A stretch of 64,000 nt of DNA, taken from NCBI RefSeq assembly GCF_020184175.1, contig NC_065533.1:18560695-18624694 (forward strand). Direction: 5' to 3'. Numbering within the stretch: position 1 is the first letter of the stretch; every line of letters begins with the position of its first letter. Below are positions 14,401 to 28,300 of this stretch, piece by piece. The DNA comes from Aphis gossypii (taxonomy: Eukaryota; Arthropoda; Insecta; Hemiptera; Aphididae). The notes beneath the pieces are model-generated. The model had not been told where the DNA came from, ran no database searches, and saw only the letters and a list, made by a program, of their open reading frames with translations. Made by a program: the position numbers and the translations under genes.

Positions 14401-16727
14401 CTTAGTTAAGCACTTGAGCTATATTATCAAATTTGATAATGTATTATTAAAAATTATATTTTATTCAGATTCATTATTATTTACCTGGAATTGTGTAATT
14501 TTATTTTGAATTGAAAAATAATAATAATATTATATTATATTGAATGTTTTATGTGATATTCTAAAAATATTATTTGAAAAATCTAGAGATTCTTATTTTA
14601 TAGTTTATTATCAAATTAATTTACATAAATAATACATGTTACTTAGTAAAATTTATACTAAGTTGTATATCATTATCTTTTAATATTTAACAATAAAATA
14701 TTTTCGTTATAATTATTGATATATTTTTATTCATTACATTAGTAGGGATAAATAAAATTAAAATGTATATAATTATTATTATTATCACTAATTTTACCAA
14801 TGTCTTTTACTTATAGTTATTGATTGTGGATTTGTTAAACTCAAGTGGTTTAATTCTAAGTTTGGCGCTGATTCATTAATTGCTGTTCCTATATCCAAAG
14901 CATCGGCAGTTCAAAGAGCTGGCCGTGCAGGAAGAGAACGACCTGGTAAAGTTTATAGGTACATGGTCATTTTTAATATTTGAACACTAAATGCTATGTC
15001 ATATTAATTTTCATACAATTTAATTCATTTTTAGATTATACACAAAAGAAGCCTATCAAAATTTAATAAATGCTACTCCTCCAGAAATGATGAGATCTGA
15101 TTTAACTGATGTAACTTTGCAGCTCAAAGCTATTTATATTAATAATGTTTTAAGATTTCCTTTCCTTAGTCCACCTCCAGCTAAAAATCTCCTATATGCT
15201 CTGGAGATGTTAAAATCTTTAGAAGCAATTGATGAACTTGGAAATCTGACAAATTCATTTGGAACTATTATGGCTGAATTACCATTACCAGCAAAACATT
15301 CAAGAATATTATTGAAGTCTGGCGAAATGGGATGTTCTTCAGAAATTGTATCCATATTAGCTATGCTTCAACTTCAAGATGCATTTATACGCCCAAAGCA
15401 TGGAGCTACAATACAAAAAGCTAAAATACAACATAGGAATTTTGAAGTTGCTGAAGGAGATCTACTCACTTTATTAAATGTTTATAATGGATTTGAAAAA
15501 AATCAATATAGTCCACAATGGTGTCATCGATTTTTTATAAATTATAATGAGTTATGCAAAGCACGTAAAATACGTTCACATTTAATAGATTTAATGAGGT
15601 CATCAAAAATTCCACTTAAATCTTGTAAAGGTGAATATATATTTTTAAACCAAAATTGTTTATAAAAATAATTAAATAAATACTATTTTTTCTGTAATAT
15701 AGGCAATACAAGAACTATTGTAAAGAGCATTGCATCTGGACTTTTTAAAAATGCTGCTTATTTGCATTATACAGGAGTATATAGATCGGTTGGTCTTGAC
15801 GAAGATCTTTATTTTCATCCCAAGTCTGTTTTGAATTATGTGAATCAACCACAATGGTAAACTATAAATCATATTTTAATTTTGAAAAAATAATTTAATC
15901 TATATTATTAAGAAGTACATATCACAAAACATAGGTTAATATTTGTAGTAAAAATTAAAAAATGTTAGTCTGGTTGTGTAGGTACAACTTTTCTTTTTTT
16001 CTTTGATTTAAGATGAAGAATTTAAAAATTCTTTGTAATATCATTATTCTATGTCCTATAATTTCATTATTTGCCTTATTAAATAATTGTTTAGTAAAAA
16101 AAAATAATATTTAATGTTTATTCTTACACTGTTTTGTAAAAATCATTCTATTAATACAACTTAAATAAGTTTCATTTATTGCAATCACTGAGAAATATTA
16201 TATACTCTTGAATACAATTATTTAGTTTTATTTAAAAATCAAGTTTATCATGAATATGTACTCATAAAATTCTCTAAATAAAAACATTGCAATTTTTAAT
16301 ACGGATTTCCATACATATAGTGTCAATTAATATTTAACTAGCGTACATGAATTATTATTTTAATTTTAATCTTCTAATGAGTGATTTTTAACAAGCAGAC
16401 ATTGTAACTTACAATTGTATATTATATTAAAGTAAATTAGTAAAAAAAAATTGTAAAACCTAAAATGTATATTACATTTCTATTTTCAACCACATTTAAG
16501 TTTTAAAATTGCATATTCTTTTGTTAAAACCTTATTGTATTATATTCATATCTTGTATAAAGTTTTCCTTCAGTTATGTTAATTAAATAATTATGAATTT
16601 TTTTTCTAGGGTCCTGTATGATGAACTTCTGGAAACTACAAAAACATACATAAAAAATTTGGTTGAAATAACACCGTCATTATTATTAGAGGTAGCTCCT
16701 CATTATTTTTCTACACCAACATTATAA
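11413..16727 (+). CDS. DHX35: DEAH-box RNA helicase, DHX35 orthologue (spliceosome-associated)
   Basis: Exons: 11413-11440, 12057-12274, 12554-12733, 12804-12944, 13020-13182, 13251-13410, 13757-13905, 14817-14958, 15035-15630, 15703-15856, 16610-16727. Together they give 2049 nt, 682 aa; human DHX35 is about 700 aa. Visible motifs in order: Walker A GSTGSGKST (70-78), TEPRK (99-103), DEIH box (168-171), SAT (200-202), FLTGKEE (about 272-278), STNVAETS, then QRAGRAGR. The HA2/winged-helix and OB-fold C-terminal regions follow, ending in a DHX35-like ELLETTKTYIKNL...LLEVAPHYF tail. The N-terminal VYNPY...LP segment also fits DHX35 rather than DHX8, DHX15 or DHX33. Family knowledge: DEAH/RHA helicases are NTP-dependent RNA translocases, and DHX35 is found in late (C-complex) spliceosomes. 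The start is the ATG of a 9-codon first exon; its short length makes the extreme N-terminus the least certain part. The other ten exons join without frame conflict. Confidence 0.95.
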
Positions 16728-17580
16728 AAAAAAATTATTTCATAATGCTGACATTTTCACTTGTTGATAGATTATTTTGTGTTCTTTAAATTAAATAACT
16801 TTACTATTTTCTTTTATTATATCATTTTTGTGAATGTATTGGTTATAAATAATACATTTTTTATTTGTATAGATTTACAATTAAGTTAATTTAATTTAAT
16901 TATTTTACATTAAATTTGACATAAGTTTGTCACTATTTTTAATGTTATTTCTATTTGAGTTTTGATTAAACATTAGACTCATTAGAGTACAAGTATCAAT
17001 GACTACAAGAATTTTAGCAGATATACTCATTGCATACATTTACCTTTTCCTTTACATTAAATACCAAAATTTTAACAGTATAATATTTATCAAATGGCTC
17101 AATAAAGTAGTATAAGCACATAATACACAAGAGTATAATAATAATATAACATAAAATTAAGATAAAACTTTTAATTAACTGTTGGTATCTTGATATTTAG
17201 TTTTAAGATTGATGGATTATCTGGTCTATAAAATTCAAATAATGTAATCCAACCTTATAGGTATATCTGTAATTATATTTACTTACATCATAATAATGAA
17301 CTTCGATATACACTCCACACTGAAATGATAACAGTAGGTTTAATATAAAATGTATTAAAATTTAAAAATATCAAAAAGCTATCTAAAAATTATCATTTTT
17401 AAATTTAAAAAAATTAAATAATAACAGACAAAAAAAGAAAATTCATAGTAAAATGAATACATTCATCGCTGTGTAAACTTCTTAGAATCTAATATACATC
17501 TATTATTTTAAATAGCTAATATAAATTTATATTTAGTTAAGAGTTTCATGCCGCATAAAGACAAGATATTAATCTAATAC
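16728..17580. other. DHX35 3' flank and intergenic AT-rich DNA
   Basis: This is the sequence after the DHX35 stop. No clear AATAAA hexamer lies close to the stop, so the end of the transcript is not placed. No coding segment was seen. Confidence 0.5.
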
Positions 17581-17603
17581 TTACTATGTAGGTTAATAAT
17601 TAA

Positions 17604-19282
17604 TGATTTGTTTGACATATTAGTGTATAATAATCAAAGCTTAATACCAGAAAAATATTTCTAATATTTCTTTATTTTAAAAGATCAATGTTGTAATTAC
17701 TGACTTACATAACTGAAAGTCTAGAAATATGAGTAAAACACTGAAAATATATTTTCAATAATTTAAAATATTTATAATAATAACTTATGAATATTTAAGC
17801 TGTTTAAATATTTTACTTTAATTGTTATAGTTACATACAACTTGCTTATCTAATCTTGCAACCAAAAAATTTGAGTAGAATTATTACATTTAAAGAATAA
17901 TTTAAATTTAAATTACACATTAATGTATTTTTTATACTTGAATATGCATAATTTACTTATCTATAGGTATACATCGTAAATTTATGGGTAGGTATAGCTG
18001 TATAGGTCAGAAGAGACTAAGCTTTTTCCATACCATGACAAATATATAAAATTAAAAAAAATAAAGATGTGCAAAAATAATAATAATAATGATACTTTTT
18101 CATAAATTAAAATGATTTATTAAACATATTCCTTAACTTTCATAAATTCAGATTATTAATATGCACTTTATAAAATCAGTAATAAATAGATAATTAATTT
18201 AATTTAAAAAAAAATTATATTATCTAATATTACAATTAATATTATTTTTTTTTTATTATTTATTGGGATCAATTTATTACATAATTCAAAGTTAAATGTT
18301 GAGTTATAACTACCAAAATATTGTAATTCTATAAAAAAAAAGCACAAGATTACCCATAAGTAATTAACAAAAAAAATAATAATAAAATAAACATAATGAT
18401 AGGTATAGTTAATTGAATTAAAAATAATATGAATACAATGAAATTAAATTAAATTACTAGCATTAGATCTATTTAATTCCTCAGATTCGTCATCATTTTC
18501 TCATTTAAAAGATCAGTTTAATCAATCTCAACATCTTGGCCCATATCATTATCAGATTGTTCAAGTTCCAAACTACTAGATGCCTTTTCAGTTTTCATGC
18601 AATTCAAGGTGCTTCTTCAGTACAACATGTCTTGAAAATACTTTATTACAAGTATCACAAACGTAATATTGAATATCATCATTTTTTTTAGTCGGTGGAT
18701 TAGATGTAATTTTTTTTGTTAAATCATTACAACTGATCAAATGATTTCTAACAGCATCTTCACTCAAAAGACACATTATACACATTTTGCAAACCCATAT
18801 AGTACTATATTCACTGGGCGAATTTATGTTATGGTTCCATAGTTCTTGGACAAAATAGATTCTCTTGTGGTCTGGGGACCGGACCACGTATCTTTCTTCG
18901 CTTACGCGACTTACAGTTTACCAGCATACCCATCAACAAATTATTATATTATTACATACCTATATAACTATGTAACATAATCTATTAATTTATACCAAAC
19001 TATAGTTATCTCATCAAATTTTTTTGACGTAAATAGACTATTTAGCCATGGTATTGAGGGTAAAATTTGTACATTTGACAAATCGGTACAAAACACACAA
19101 GCAATAACCACAACGCACCATCGATTCAAAACGCATCGTTTTGTGAGTAGTTCAATACTATATTACTGTATAATATAAGCAATATTTAGGCTAAATTACT
19201 AATGAATCATTGAAAACAAATACAATTTCAAAATGTATATTATACATAAATTATGTTCAGTATGTCTATACACTATGAAAAA
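17604..19282. repeat. Segmental duplication, copy 2 (blocks A'-D')
   Basis: Blocks: A' 17604-17660, B' 17682-17796, C' about 17795-17992 and D' 19051-19282, matching the blocks at 6747-10310 in order and orientation. B' and C' are directly joined here. C' and D' are separated by about 1.05 kb that is absent from copy 1 and holds a broken zinc-finger gene. The D/D' pair is the least diverged. Confidence 0.85.
18518..18914 (-). pseudogene. C2H2 zinc-finger protein fragment, frameshifted
   Basis: A minus-strand frame of about 100 codons ends at 18588 and encodes a classic C2H2 finger, CDTC-x12-H-x3-H, close to its end. A second cysteine-rich segment (WVCKMCIMC...) lies about 45 residues upstream. 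The frame stops just after the finger (HLELHEN). A one-base shift opens another frame reading TEKASSSLELEQSDNDMGQ to a stop at 18518-18520, which looks like the genuine acidic C-terminus. I infer a frameshifted relic or a divergent copy of a zinc-finger gene. No in-frame ATG precedes the first cysteine segment: the frame runs back to a stop near 18918, so an upstream exon would be needed for function. The family beyond C2H2 is not recognised. It lies in DNA present in only one copy of the local duplication. Confidence 0.55.
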
Positions 19283-22200
19283 TACATTTATACCTATAGT
19301 ATTCCTAATATTACGTTAAAATCGGAACTAGACAACATTAAATATGTTTTTACAGCCATAAATTAAATATATATTAGTGCTATTTAATCTATAATAAGTT
19401 ATGCATATCCAGCGTTAAAATCTTTTTATTTATGTCTTAATCTCTTTTAGTTTTTTAAACTTCTACTATAGATAGATAGAACCTACACATTACAGTATGT
19501 ATTACCTAAAGAGTACAAACATAAATTAATTATATTTTGATCATATTAATAATTGATTTTGAAAAATAATATTAAATACTTATACAATATTATATATAGG
19601 GCATATTGCTATACATTACTAAAGCCTAAAAATCAAAAATCGATTTTTAATAAATATATTAAACTTATTAAAATAATTTTAGTTTAAATTTTAAAATACC
19701 TAGTTTATGTTGTACAATTATAATTCTGAAAAAAATTGAATTTAGCAAAATAATGTATATATATCGTACGCAACATGTTGAAAAAAATTAATCTGATTTA
19801 ATTTTTAACTGTACCTAATTGAAAAATTGAAAACATGGATTTTTTTTTCATCATAATTAAAAATTAAAATTAGTGGGTGTTCCGTAGAATATATTAAAAT
19901 TTTTCTGTTGAACTCAAATCTTTTTTTAAACTAAAATCAGATAAAGATAATCTACTAGAATTTTGTCAAAATAATAAATAAATTGCCTTAAAATTTGCGG
20001 TTTTGAGTATTTTATTTTATTCTCCAGTATTCGAGTTATTGATAGGTATGTCCATATGCATACGAGTGACATTTATCGATGTTCACATTGAGCATCACTG
20101 TTCTCACTCACAACAATAATCAATTATGAGTTTTGAGTGTTATAGCTTATAGGTTTATGCATAGGTATATCGTATATTATACACGCCGAGCGACGAAGAA
20201 TAAGTTATAAATTGCCTAACTATTGCCCCTTTAAATAAAAGTAGCGATGCCCCTTAATTTAGAAATTATTTTATTATTATTAAAAGTTGTAATTTATTGT
20301 TCAATATTATGACACCTATAAAGAAAAAGCATACAATTAAAAGTTTAAACATTTTCAGTATTTATACCTTAAAGAATCGAAAATTCATTTTTTAAAACTA
20401 ATAAATTAATACTGCAGACGCCAGACAATATTATTATTTTAATATTTTTGATAATATATATTGCAGATATTATAGGTATACATTATTATTTAATATTAAC
20501 CATGGTCCGATTTATATAGTCTATCACTTCTATGCAACAATAACGTCACCCTATAATGAGATAAATACATTATGTGGTAGATACTGTGAGTAGTTTTACA
20601 CCATAGTATAATATTATTATATAGGTAAAGTGTATGTGTGTAATATTCACAGATTTAATATTTTAATACCTATATAACGATATCTATTGCTTACTCCTTG
20701 TGTGAGCCATTAATTACTTTTTGGGCACCACTGTAAAGTCTGTATTACTGCAGTATTATTGTCTATTGAATTACGGCCTGAAGGTAGGTGTATGTATATA
20801 GTATATATACATACACATGCATGTATAGTGTATTAGTGTGTAGTGTGTACCTAAATATAAAGCTACACCTACCAACACGTAATATCCCGAGGTCGTCGCG
20901 CCTGCGAGTAGAGTCGATTTTCGTAATATTTTCACTGTCGTCCTCCGTAATATAATAAAAGAATATTATTATGCAATGTCGTTGTGTGCGTGTGTGACTG
21001 GCGGCTGTCACGGTGTAACCACTTCCAAATAAGGACCAAGGAGTAGGCGAATCGCGCCTCGTATATGCACATGTTGTAGGTATGCGCGCAAAAATTGTAC
21101 GTACTAATGTACTTTATTGAAATACCTATATCATAACAGATATATAATGCTATATTATGAGTATATGTAGGTGCATATATATATTAATTAAAAACACAAA
21201 AATAGCTTAATCATTTTATATATAGATAGATGTGTGTACTTAACCACAACCTTGCCTAGGTGTCATACTTACTTATACTATTACACAGCATTACAGCAAT
21301 ATATTATTATCCTGTATGCGTAAAACAATATTTTATTAGATATCGTTTTAGTTGTTCGTCAAATACGAATTTGTATGCACCATAAAAGCTTATAATAATA
21401 TACAAAAATGCAAAACTTTGAATATGTTATGACATTATAAAAATATTTTCAGAACACATTGATTTTTAGTACCTATAACATTAAAATGGTAATTTAAATT
21501 TTTAAACATAAGACATCAACAGCAGTATACAAAAATTAAATAGGTTAAGTTTTTTTTTTTTAAATTCACAGATTTTCGAAACAATTATTGTATTAAGATT
21601 AATGCATATAGGCACACTTATTAATCATGAATTTGTACCTTCAATTTTTATTGTTTAAAAGATAGATTGTTATTGTATTTATTCGAAATTTTAAAATCTG
21701 ACTATATAGGTACTAGGTAGATATTATAAAATAATTTATACTATATGAGCGAAAGTAGAAATTTAAAATCATGAATTTTATTTGGTAGGTAGGTAGCTGA
21801 TAAATATACGTATTTATAAGATATTTTTAGTATTTTATTTTATTTATGTTGTCATATTTTGATTACACGTAGGTACTTGTTTATTGAATACAATAAATGC
21901 TTTTTCTTTTATTCGGGTTGTTTATTTATTTTACCTTTTTAGTACTTAATAATGACTTGAATTGTGGTTTTCATCTAAATTAAACTTATTATAAGTTTGT
22001 TGACAAATGATAAGTGTTATTTATGATGTAGTTTGTAAAAAATTCTATTTCATACATTTATTAGTTACAATAACTATGTGTAAATCTCTAAAAATGTATG
22101 TCAAATAAGCACAAAAAAAATTGTTTTACCTAATAATTAAAGTTTTTATTTTAAATTAATACTATTTTTCAGATTAATTTGTATTGTTCATTTTTTTTAT

Positions 22201-23600
22201 TGTTCATCTAATAATTATAGATTTCTACCTACGTCGGATAGGAATGAGTTTAATATCAATGTTACCTATCCGATCCTAAAACAAAATAATAAGTGATAAA
22301 TCAATATTATATGTATGTATTAATTACGTTTTATGTGTTATAAAAAATCATCTCCGTCAACAGTGGCGATCTGCTAGGGACATGAATAGTCGAATCGGTA
22401 AGCTTATTATCTCCTATTATAGTCTAATACTCAGATACTCTAATACCTTAACAACATTTTATGAAAAAAAATATAAGGATTTTAATTTAAATGAAATTTT
22501 AATGTACACATTATTTTCTCTAGAATATTTAGGTACCTATAATTACCTACATAGTTAAGAAGAATAAGTATAGATATAGGTACTCGAAAGCTAAGTGATA
22601 CCACGTATAATAGTATCTACGAGTATGTTCTAATAGGTAAGCAAAATCCTTTATACACAAAATAAATTTTGCATTGCTGTAGATTCTTAAATATCCTAAA
22701 ATCTAAATAAGAATTGTATTTAACCCTGAAATTGATTTAATTTAATTTAAAAAAATACACTTAAATGATGTCTTTATGTCTATATAGTATAGTAAGTAGT
22801 GTGTATAAATAAAATTGCATTGTAGACAACATTTCGAACAAATCATATATTAATATAATAAACACGACGTGAAAAAGTAGGCGTACCTGTAACAATGACT
22901 AAGATATTTAAAGAAAAAAATTCATCCATGCCAAATACATAAAAGCAAAAAAATATATATAAATATGAAAAGGTTTTAGAAGTTACTTTATAAAAAAAAG
23001 TGCCTATATTTCTTCCCATATAAGACAATGAAATTATATTGTCAGAAATATATTGAGGTTGGTTATGCTTAGTCTGTGTCTTTGGATTTTTTTACTGATG
23101 TTTCTATTTCCTAGTTTCTTTCTTGTGTGATGTTCTACTTCAGTATCTATTTCGTGTTCAATCGCGTCGTTTAACGTTTGCATTGTTTGATTCCTGATTT
23201 CGAGGAAAAAAAAATGCCTGGTATTATCGCGGAGTACCTACGTTTTTTATGGCATAATATGTCGTATTTGTTCTGTAATTATTGATTTTCTTTTTATTTC
23301 TTATATTTTCAAAAAAAAAGGTAGGTACTTAAATTCAGATCGAATTTTGTATTTTTCCGCATCTATCAAAAGGTTTGAAATGTGTTATTAAAGTGACCGT
23401 GGTAGCGTTCGACGCGCGTGTTTTAAACAGATACCTACATATTATTTTTCGATGTATATACCTAGGTATGTGTACCTATCCGTGTATTCTTTGTGCCACT
23501 GTTGTACCTACTGAGGCTATACAGTTATAGCCATTACAGATAGGTACTTATTACTTATCCGGGAGGAAGTAATGCGAAAGCAGTCCCCTCCCGGTCGTCG
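19283..23600. other. Intergenic AT-rich DNA with a CpG-rich spot
   Basis: No exon chain or protein match was seen. A markedly CpG-richer stretch lies at about 20870-21070 in otherwise very AT-rich DNA. A short inverted repeat, GTCGGATAGG / CCTATCCGATC, lies at about 22230-22280. The open frames here are short and unconserved in appearance. Confidence 0.5.
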
Positions 23601-23639
23601 GTTCCAAACTGCAAAAAAAAAAAAAAAAGGTACTTATTA

Positions 23640-24254
23640 CTTATACCTACCTACGTAGTAACGGGTCGACGGTCGTCATCGTAATCGTTACAATAATAAA
23701 ATATTATTGTACTAGCGCTACAACACAGCAGTACACGTAATAATAGTAATAACAAATACCTGCCTGCATGTGTGGACCTGTTGCGGGGGCGAGAACCGTC
23801 GGCGGCAATACCCACCACCACGCACCGCCACAGCATCACCTGACTACCTATCCGGTCGTCTTCGGCAGCGGCGGCGGCGGCGAAAACGGAAGAGTGGGAC
23901 AACGTTGCGAGTCGTGACTGTAAGTATGCATTATTATTTATACTACCTACCTACGTGTCGCGTCATTCGTGTGGAACACCCACCCACCCACCTGCCTAAG
24001 CGTTAGTACGGGTCAGAACCAGTCCGAGCGGATTGCGCAACGTCGGAACCTTTCACTGACGACAACGACGACGACGACGTACCGCCGCCGCGCACGAACA
24101 GCAAAATTATCCGTCTTTCGTCCGCGCTTTGTCCGCCGCAGTTGTCGCCGTTCGTCATCGTCGCCGTCGTTGTCGCCGAGTCGTAACCGCGTCGCTCGTC
24201 GGATTCCGCCGTTTTCCCGTCTGGCGGACACCGTTGACGGCCATCGCCAACCCC
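23640..24254 (+). promoter_or_regulatory. CpG-rich probable promoter/5' leader of the ZP-domain gene
   Basis: This block is far richer in C, G and CpG than its surroundings and lies upstream of the ZP-domain coding exons on the same strand. Two good splice donors are visible: GACT|GTAAGT with the break after 23919, and CCCC|GTGAGT with the break after 24254. Both could join the acceptor TTTTCAG at 25381, which sits nine bases before the ATG. The several overlapping open frames on both strands reflect stop-codon scarcity in GC-rich DNA, not protein coding. Transcription start sites are not resolved. Confidence 0.5.
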
Positions 24255-25390
24255 GTGAGTACCACCTACCCTATACGTATTATCTATACCGTTAGTAGGC
24301 ACCCGCCTTTTACGTTTTCATCTCGACATCCCCCCTCCGTATCACCCCCGACCGGATATCCCCGGTCACTGCCGCAGGTGGTCGTGAAAATGTCACGCGC
24401 GCAAGCGATGTCTCCGTCTTACGAGCGCAAGACTATTTAGGAGTCAATCGAACTTAATTTTTTTAAGTTTTTTAAGTTTAAATTAGTCAAATCACTCTAT
24501 AATGTAAGAGCTAACAGCACAGAATTGTTTTTGCTGAGTGTAAATTAGCTATGCTGTACGTTTGTGTGACAGAGACCACATAAGCAAATGAGATATCCTA
24601 CAAGGCCTTTGTATGTTAAGCCATACCTATACCTAATATGTATATAACTGCTTTGGGGGTTGTCAGTGTAAGTTGTGCTGTATGAAGGAATGTGTCGGCT
24701 TTAACTTTCGTGTTCTTTAACCAGACTACATAATGTTATTTAGTGCATTTTTATGATTTTATGACATTGAAAAATTATTTATTTTGTGCTCATTGTTTTG
24801 TAGTAAACACAATAGAAAAATGCACTTTTCTAATTATCAAGCAATATAAATATAAAAATAATGAACCTATGAAATAAGGACAATTAAACATTTTAAGACA
24901 GCTAAATACTGGGTTTGGTGCCGACTAATTGAGTGTGGACTAGGTCAAAGTACAAGCCAGCCATCTTCATGAAATAAAACTTCAGTAGGCATTTATTGAA
25001 AATATCTCTTTTCACATGAATTAATCGCACTGTGATAATTATAAAAAGTCATTGTTCTGAGCAGTCGGTTGAAAATGGTTAGTTAGCCTACTTTTTTAAG
25101 ACTAACTTTGGTATACAATGATTGATATATTATTTATCATTATTTTTGGTATACTAGTCGGTAGTCATCAATATACCAAATATATCAGTGAAGAAATTTA
25201 ACATTATAAGACAGGTGTTTGATTAATATGAAGTTGTACACCTATATATACAGTACTTATATGTAGTGGTATAGAGTATTGTATTTTATTTTGAGACCTT
25301 ATGGTTTTATTGACATTAGACTATTATTATTTTTGTCAATTACCCAGATTAGACTAATCGATTCAATTTTATTTTTTTCAGGGTCATACC

Positions 25391-28300
25391 ATGGCTAATA
25401 AATGCATTCTTTTATGTGCAGTAAGTATTTATAGCTAAAATAGTTTAAAAAGGTACATTTATGTTTAAGGCAATGTCAAATAGTATACTATTTTAGATAA
25501 ACTAATGTTCATCTATTACCTCAATCATTTTATTTTATTCAAAATATAAAATATTTTTTCTATAAATATAATATTAGTTTGACTATTAAATAATATGTAG
25601 GTAGAAATCAGAATTTAAAAATTAATTACTCGTACCTTTACATTTTATTGCCAAAATATTATAACCAATATAGAATATACCTATATATGATTAACAATAC
25701 AATTTAGTAAGTCAATTTATAAATGCAATATTTATTGAAAAACTTTATTTTGGAATAATCACTTTTATATTCTATGAATTATAGATTTAATGTGAATATA
25801 TTTTCATTGAAAAACAAGTTTAATTTTACAAAGATTTTTGGATATTTGCTAACTTATATTAATTAACATAGCATTTTATAAATTATTTTCTTATTTTAGT
25901 TGGCATTATGCTGTGTTCGAGCTGATCATCTGATGTCTAATGATGCTTTATCAGGTATATATATTTTAAATATGTTTGTTTATTAATATGAATGATTCCA
26001 TACATATAACTGTTTATGGAAATTAATAAGAACACTTTTTACAACATTTTTATTGGTTTTGTAATGAAAAATAATTTTTTTGTGATTAACTTAGCTAAGC
26101 ACATGCTAAAATTTGAATTATTTTTAAAAACAATTAATTTGTTTTTTTTCATCCAAATAGATCTGAATGATATGTCTAAAGATATTACTATAGAATGTAA
26201 CAATAAAGAAATAAGTGTAACTATTGATACAAAGTCAAAATCATTCACTGGAATAATTTACCCTAAGGGTTTATCCAAAAATTCCAGTTGTATGGCTGAA
26301 TTCAATTATGAAAAAAGTCCTGTAGTTTACAAACTTCCGTTAAGGTCATGTAACACAATGAGTACATACCTAGTAAGTAAATCTGAATAGTATATAATAT
26401 TAAACTTAATAATACCTGTATTAAAAATAACAAAAATACTTTTAGAATGATGGTTTAGTAGAGTACTTCAATACAATAGTTTTACAACCTCATAGAAAAT
26501 TGGTGACAAATCAGGGTAAAGGATTTCATATTCGCTGTAAATATCAAACAAATGATCAGCTACTAACTAATGTGTTAAATATGAGGTAAGATTTCTTGTA
26601 ATTTGAACTGTTTTGTATTATTTTAGGAAATACTTATAATTATATTAATATTATGCCATTAACCTTAGTTGTTGCGGCTCAAATAAAATAAAATAAAATA
26701 AAAATTATATTAAAAGTATACAGTTTATGAAATTAATAAGCTTAATATATTATTATTATTATATTATATTGTTTAAAAAGTAAATGTTTGCTACAAAATT
26801 ATAAAGTACCTATTAAAAGCAATAGGTAATAAACATACTTTTTGTAGCCTTTTATTATACTGTTAATACCAAATAAATAAATGTATAAGTATTATAAAAA
26901 AAAAACCATTAATTTAAATGCACTAAAATAAATTTATTATACCTACTCATTAACATAAGATGGTAAATCAATTAATACTAAAGAAGTTTTATAATGATAA
27001 TATAATAATCCATTTATATAAATTTAATTTTATATAATGTTTGTGATTGAAGCATTTTATTGATTAGTGCCAATTAATATATTTTTTTAATTTTGTAGCA
27101 CAACTGATGAAGCTGCAATGATTGAAACTGCCAAGATGCCAACATGTACAATGAAAATTTTCTCTGGAAAAACTGTAAAGCAAGACGTAGCAGAAAATGT
27201 TAAAATTGGAGATCCCTTGACAATGGTTATTTCAATTAACAGTGAAGACACTTTTGGATTATTTATTACAGACTGTTTAGTTCGTGATGGTTTGGGTTGG
27301 GGTGATCAGCGACTTATTGATCAATCTGGGTAAGTTTATATATGTGTGTATTTAACTTAAAACATCTTTATTCAAATCTTAACAGTTTTAAATTAAATTT
27401 AATATCAATACTATTTAATTGAACTATTCTTGTTGTACAATTTATTACTTCATATTAGATATTATAAAATGTTATTTTTATCTATTTTAATTTATAAATT
27501 ATAACAATTTATGTTAGATGTTCAATTGAAGATGACATAATGGGGCAATTCCAATACAGTGCTAACAAAACAACAGCAGTGGTGAACTTTCAAGCTCATA
27601 AGTTTCCTTATACTACCTCTGTTTATTATCAATGTCACGTTCATTTGTGTTTGAAAGCAAATGGAGGTTGTGCAAATACGGTAACTTTTTTTTAAAGACA
27701 ATTGTCTTTAAGTACATGGTTTTTTAAATTTATTTATATTTCAGCCACCAAATTGTAGTAACAGAAAACGTTTCCGACGTGAAGATCAAACAATTGAGGA
27801 TGAAAGTCCTGCTACAATAGAAGTATATAGCGGGCTTTATGTAAATGAAGGAGTAGATTCAGGAAATCCAGAACAGATGGATCAAGTAGCACGAGAAAAG
27901 GTATGTTTTAATTATTTTTTTTAGGTGTATAAAAAAAGTATTTGCAAAATACAATTTATTATCTGGTAATTCAATATATTTTAGGTATAATATGTAATTT
28001 TTAACACAATTTTTGAATGTCACATGTAATTAGTTATAATTATGTACATTTGATATTAATTAATCTGATATTGCATATTGAAATTCAATTATTTCTATTG
28101 GTACATTTTTATAGTAAATGTATTGTCTTATGATTTTTAAATGATGAAATATTTTGACTCATATTAAACTAAATAATAATTAATACATTTAAAAATTTAT
28201 TTTATTTCTGAATATATACACACATATATTATATACATATATATTAAATATGCGAATAATTAAGTCTAGGACATTTGATCTAAAATGATTCATCAAAAAA

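Noticed and set aside
15134..15872. Minus-strand frames inside DHX35
   Set aside because: They are shadows of helicase exons 9 and 10, which are supported by strong family similarity.
23651..24440. Five or more overlapping open frames on both strands
   Set aside because: They lie in the CpG-rich leader of the ZP-domain gene, are rich in Arg, Pro and Thr with no domain, and coexist in several frames, which is the expected effect of few stop codons at high GC.
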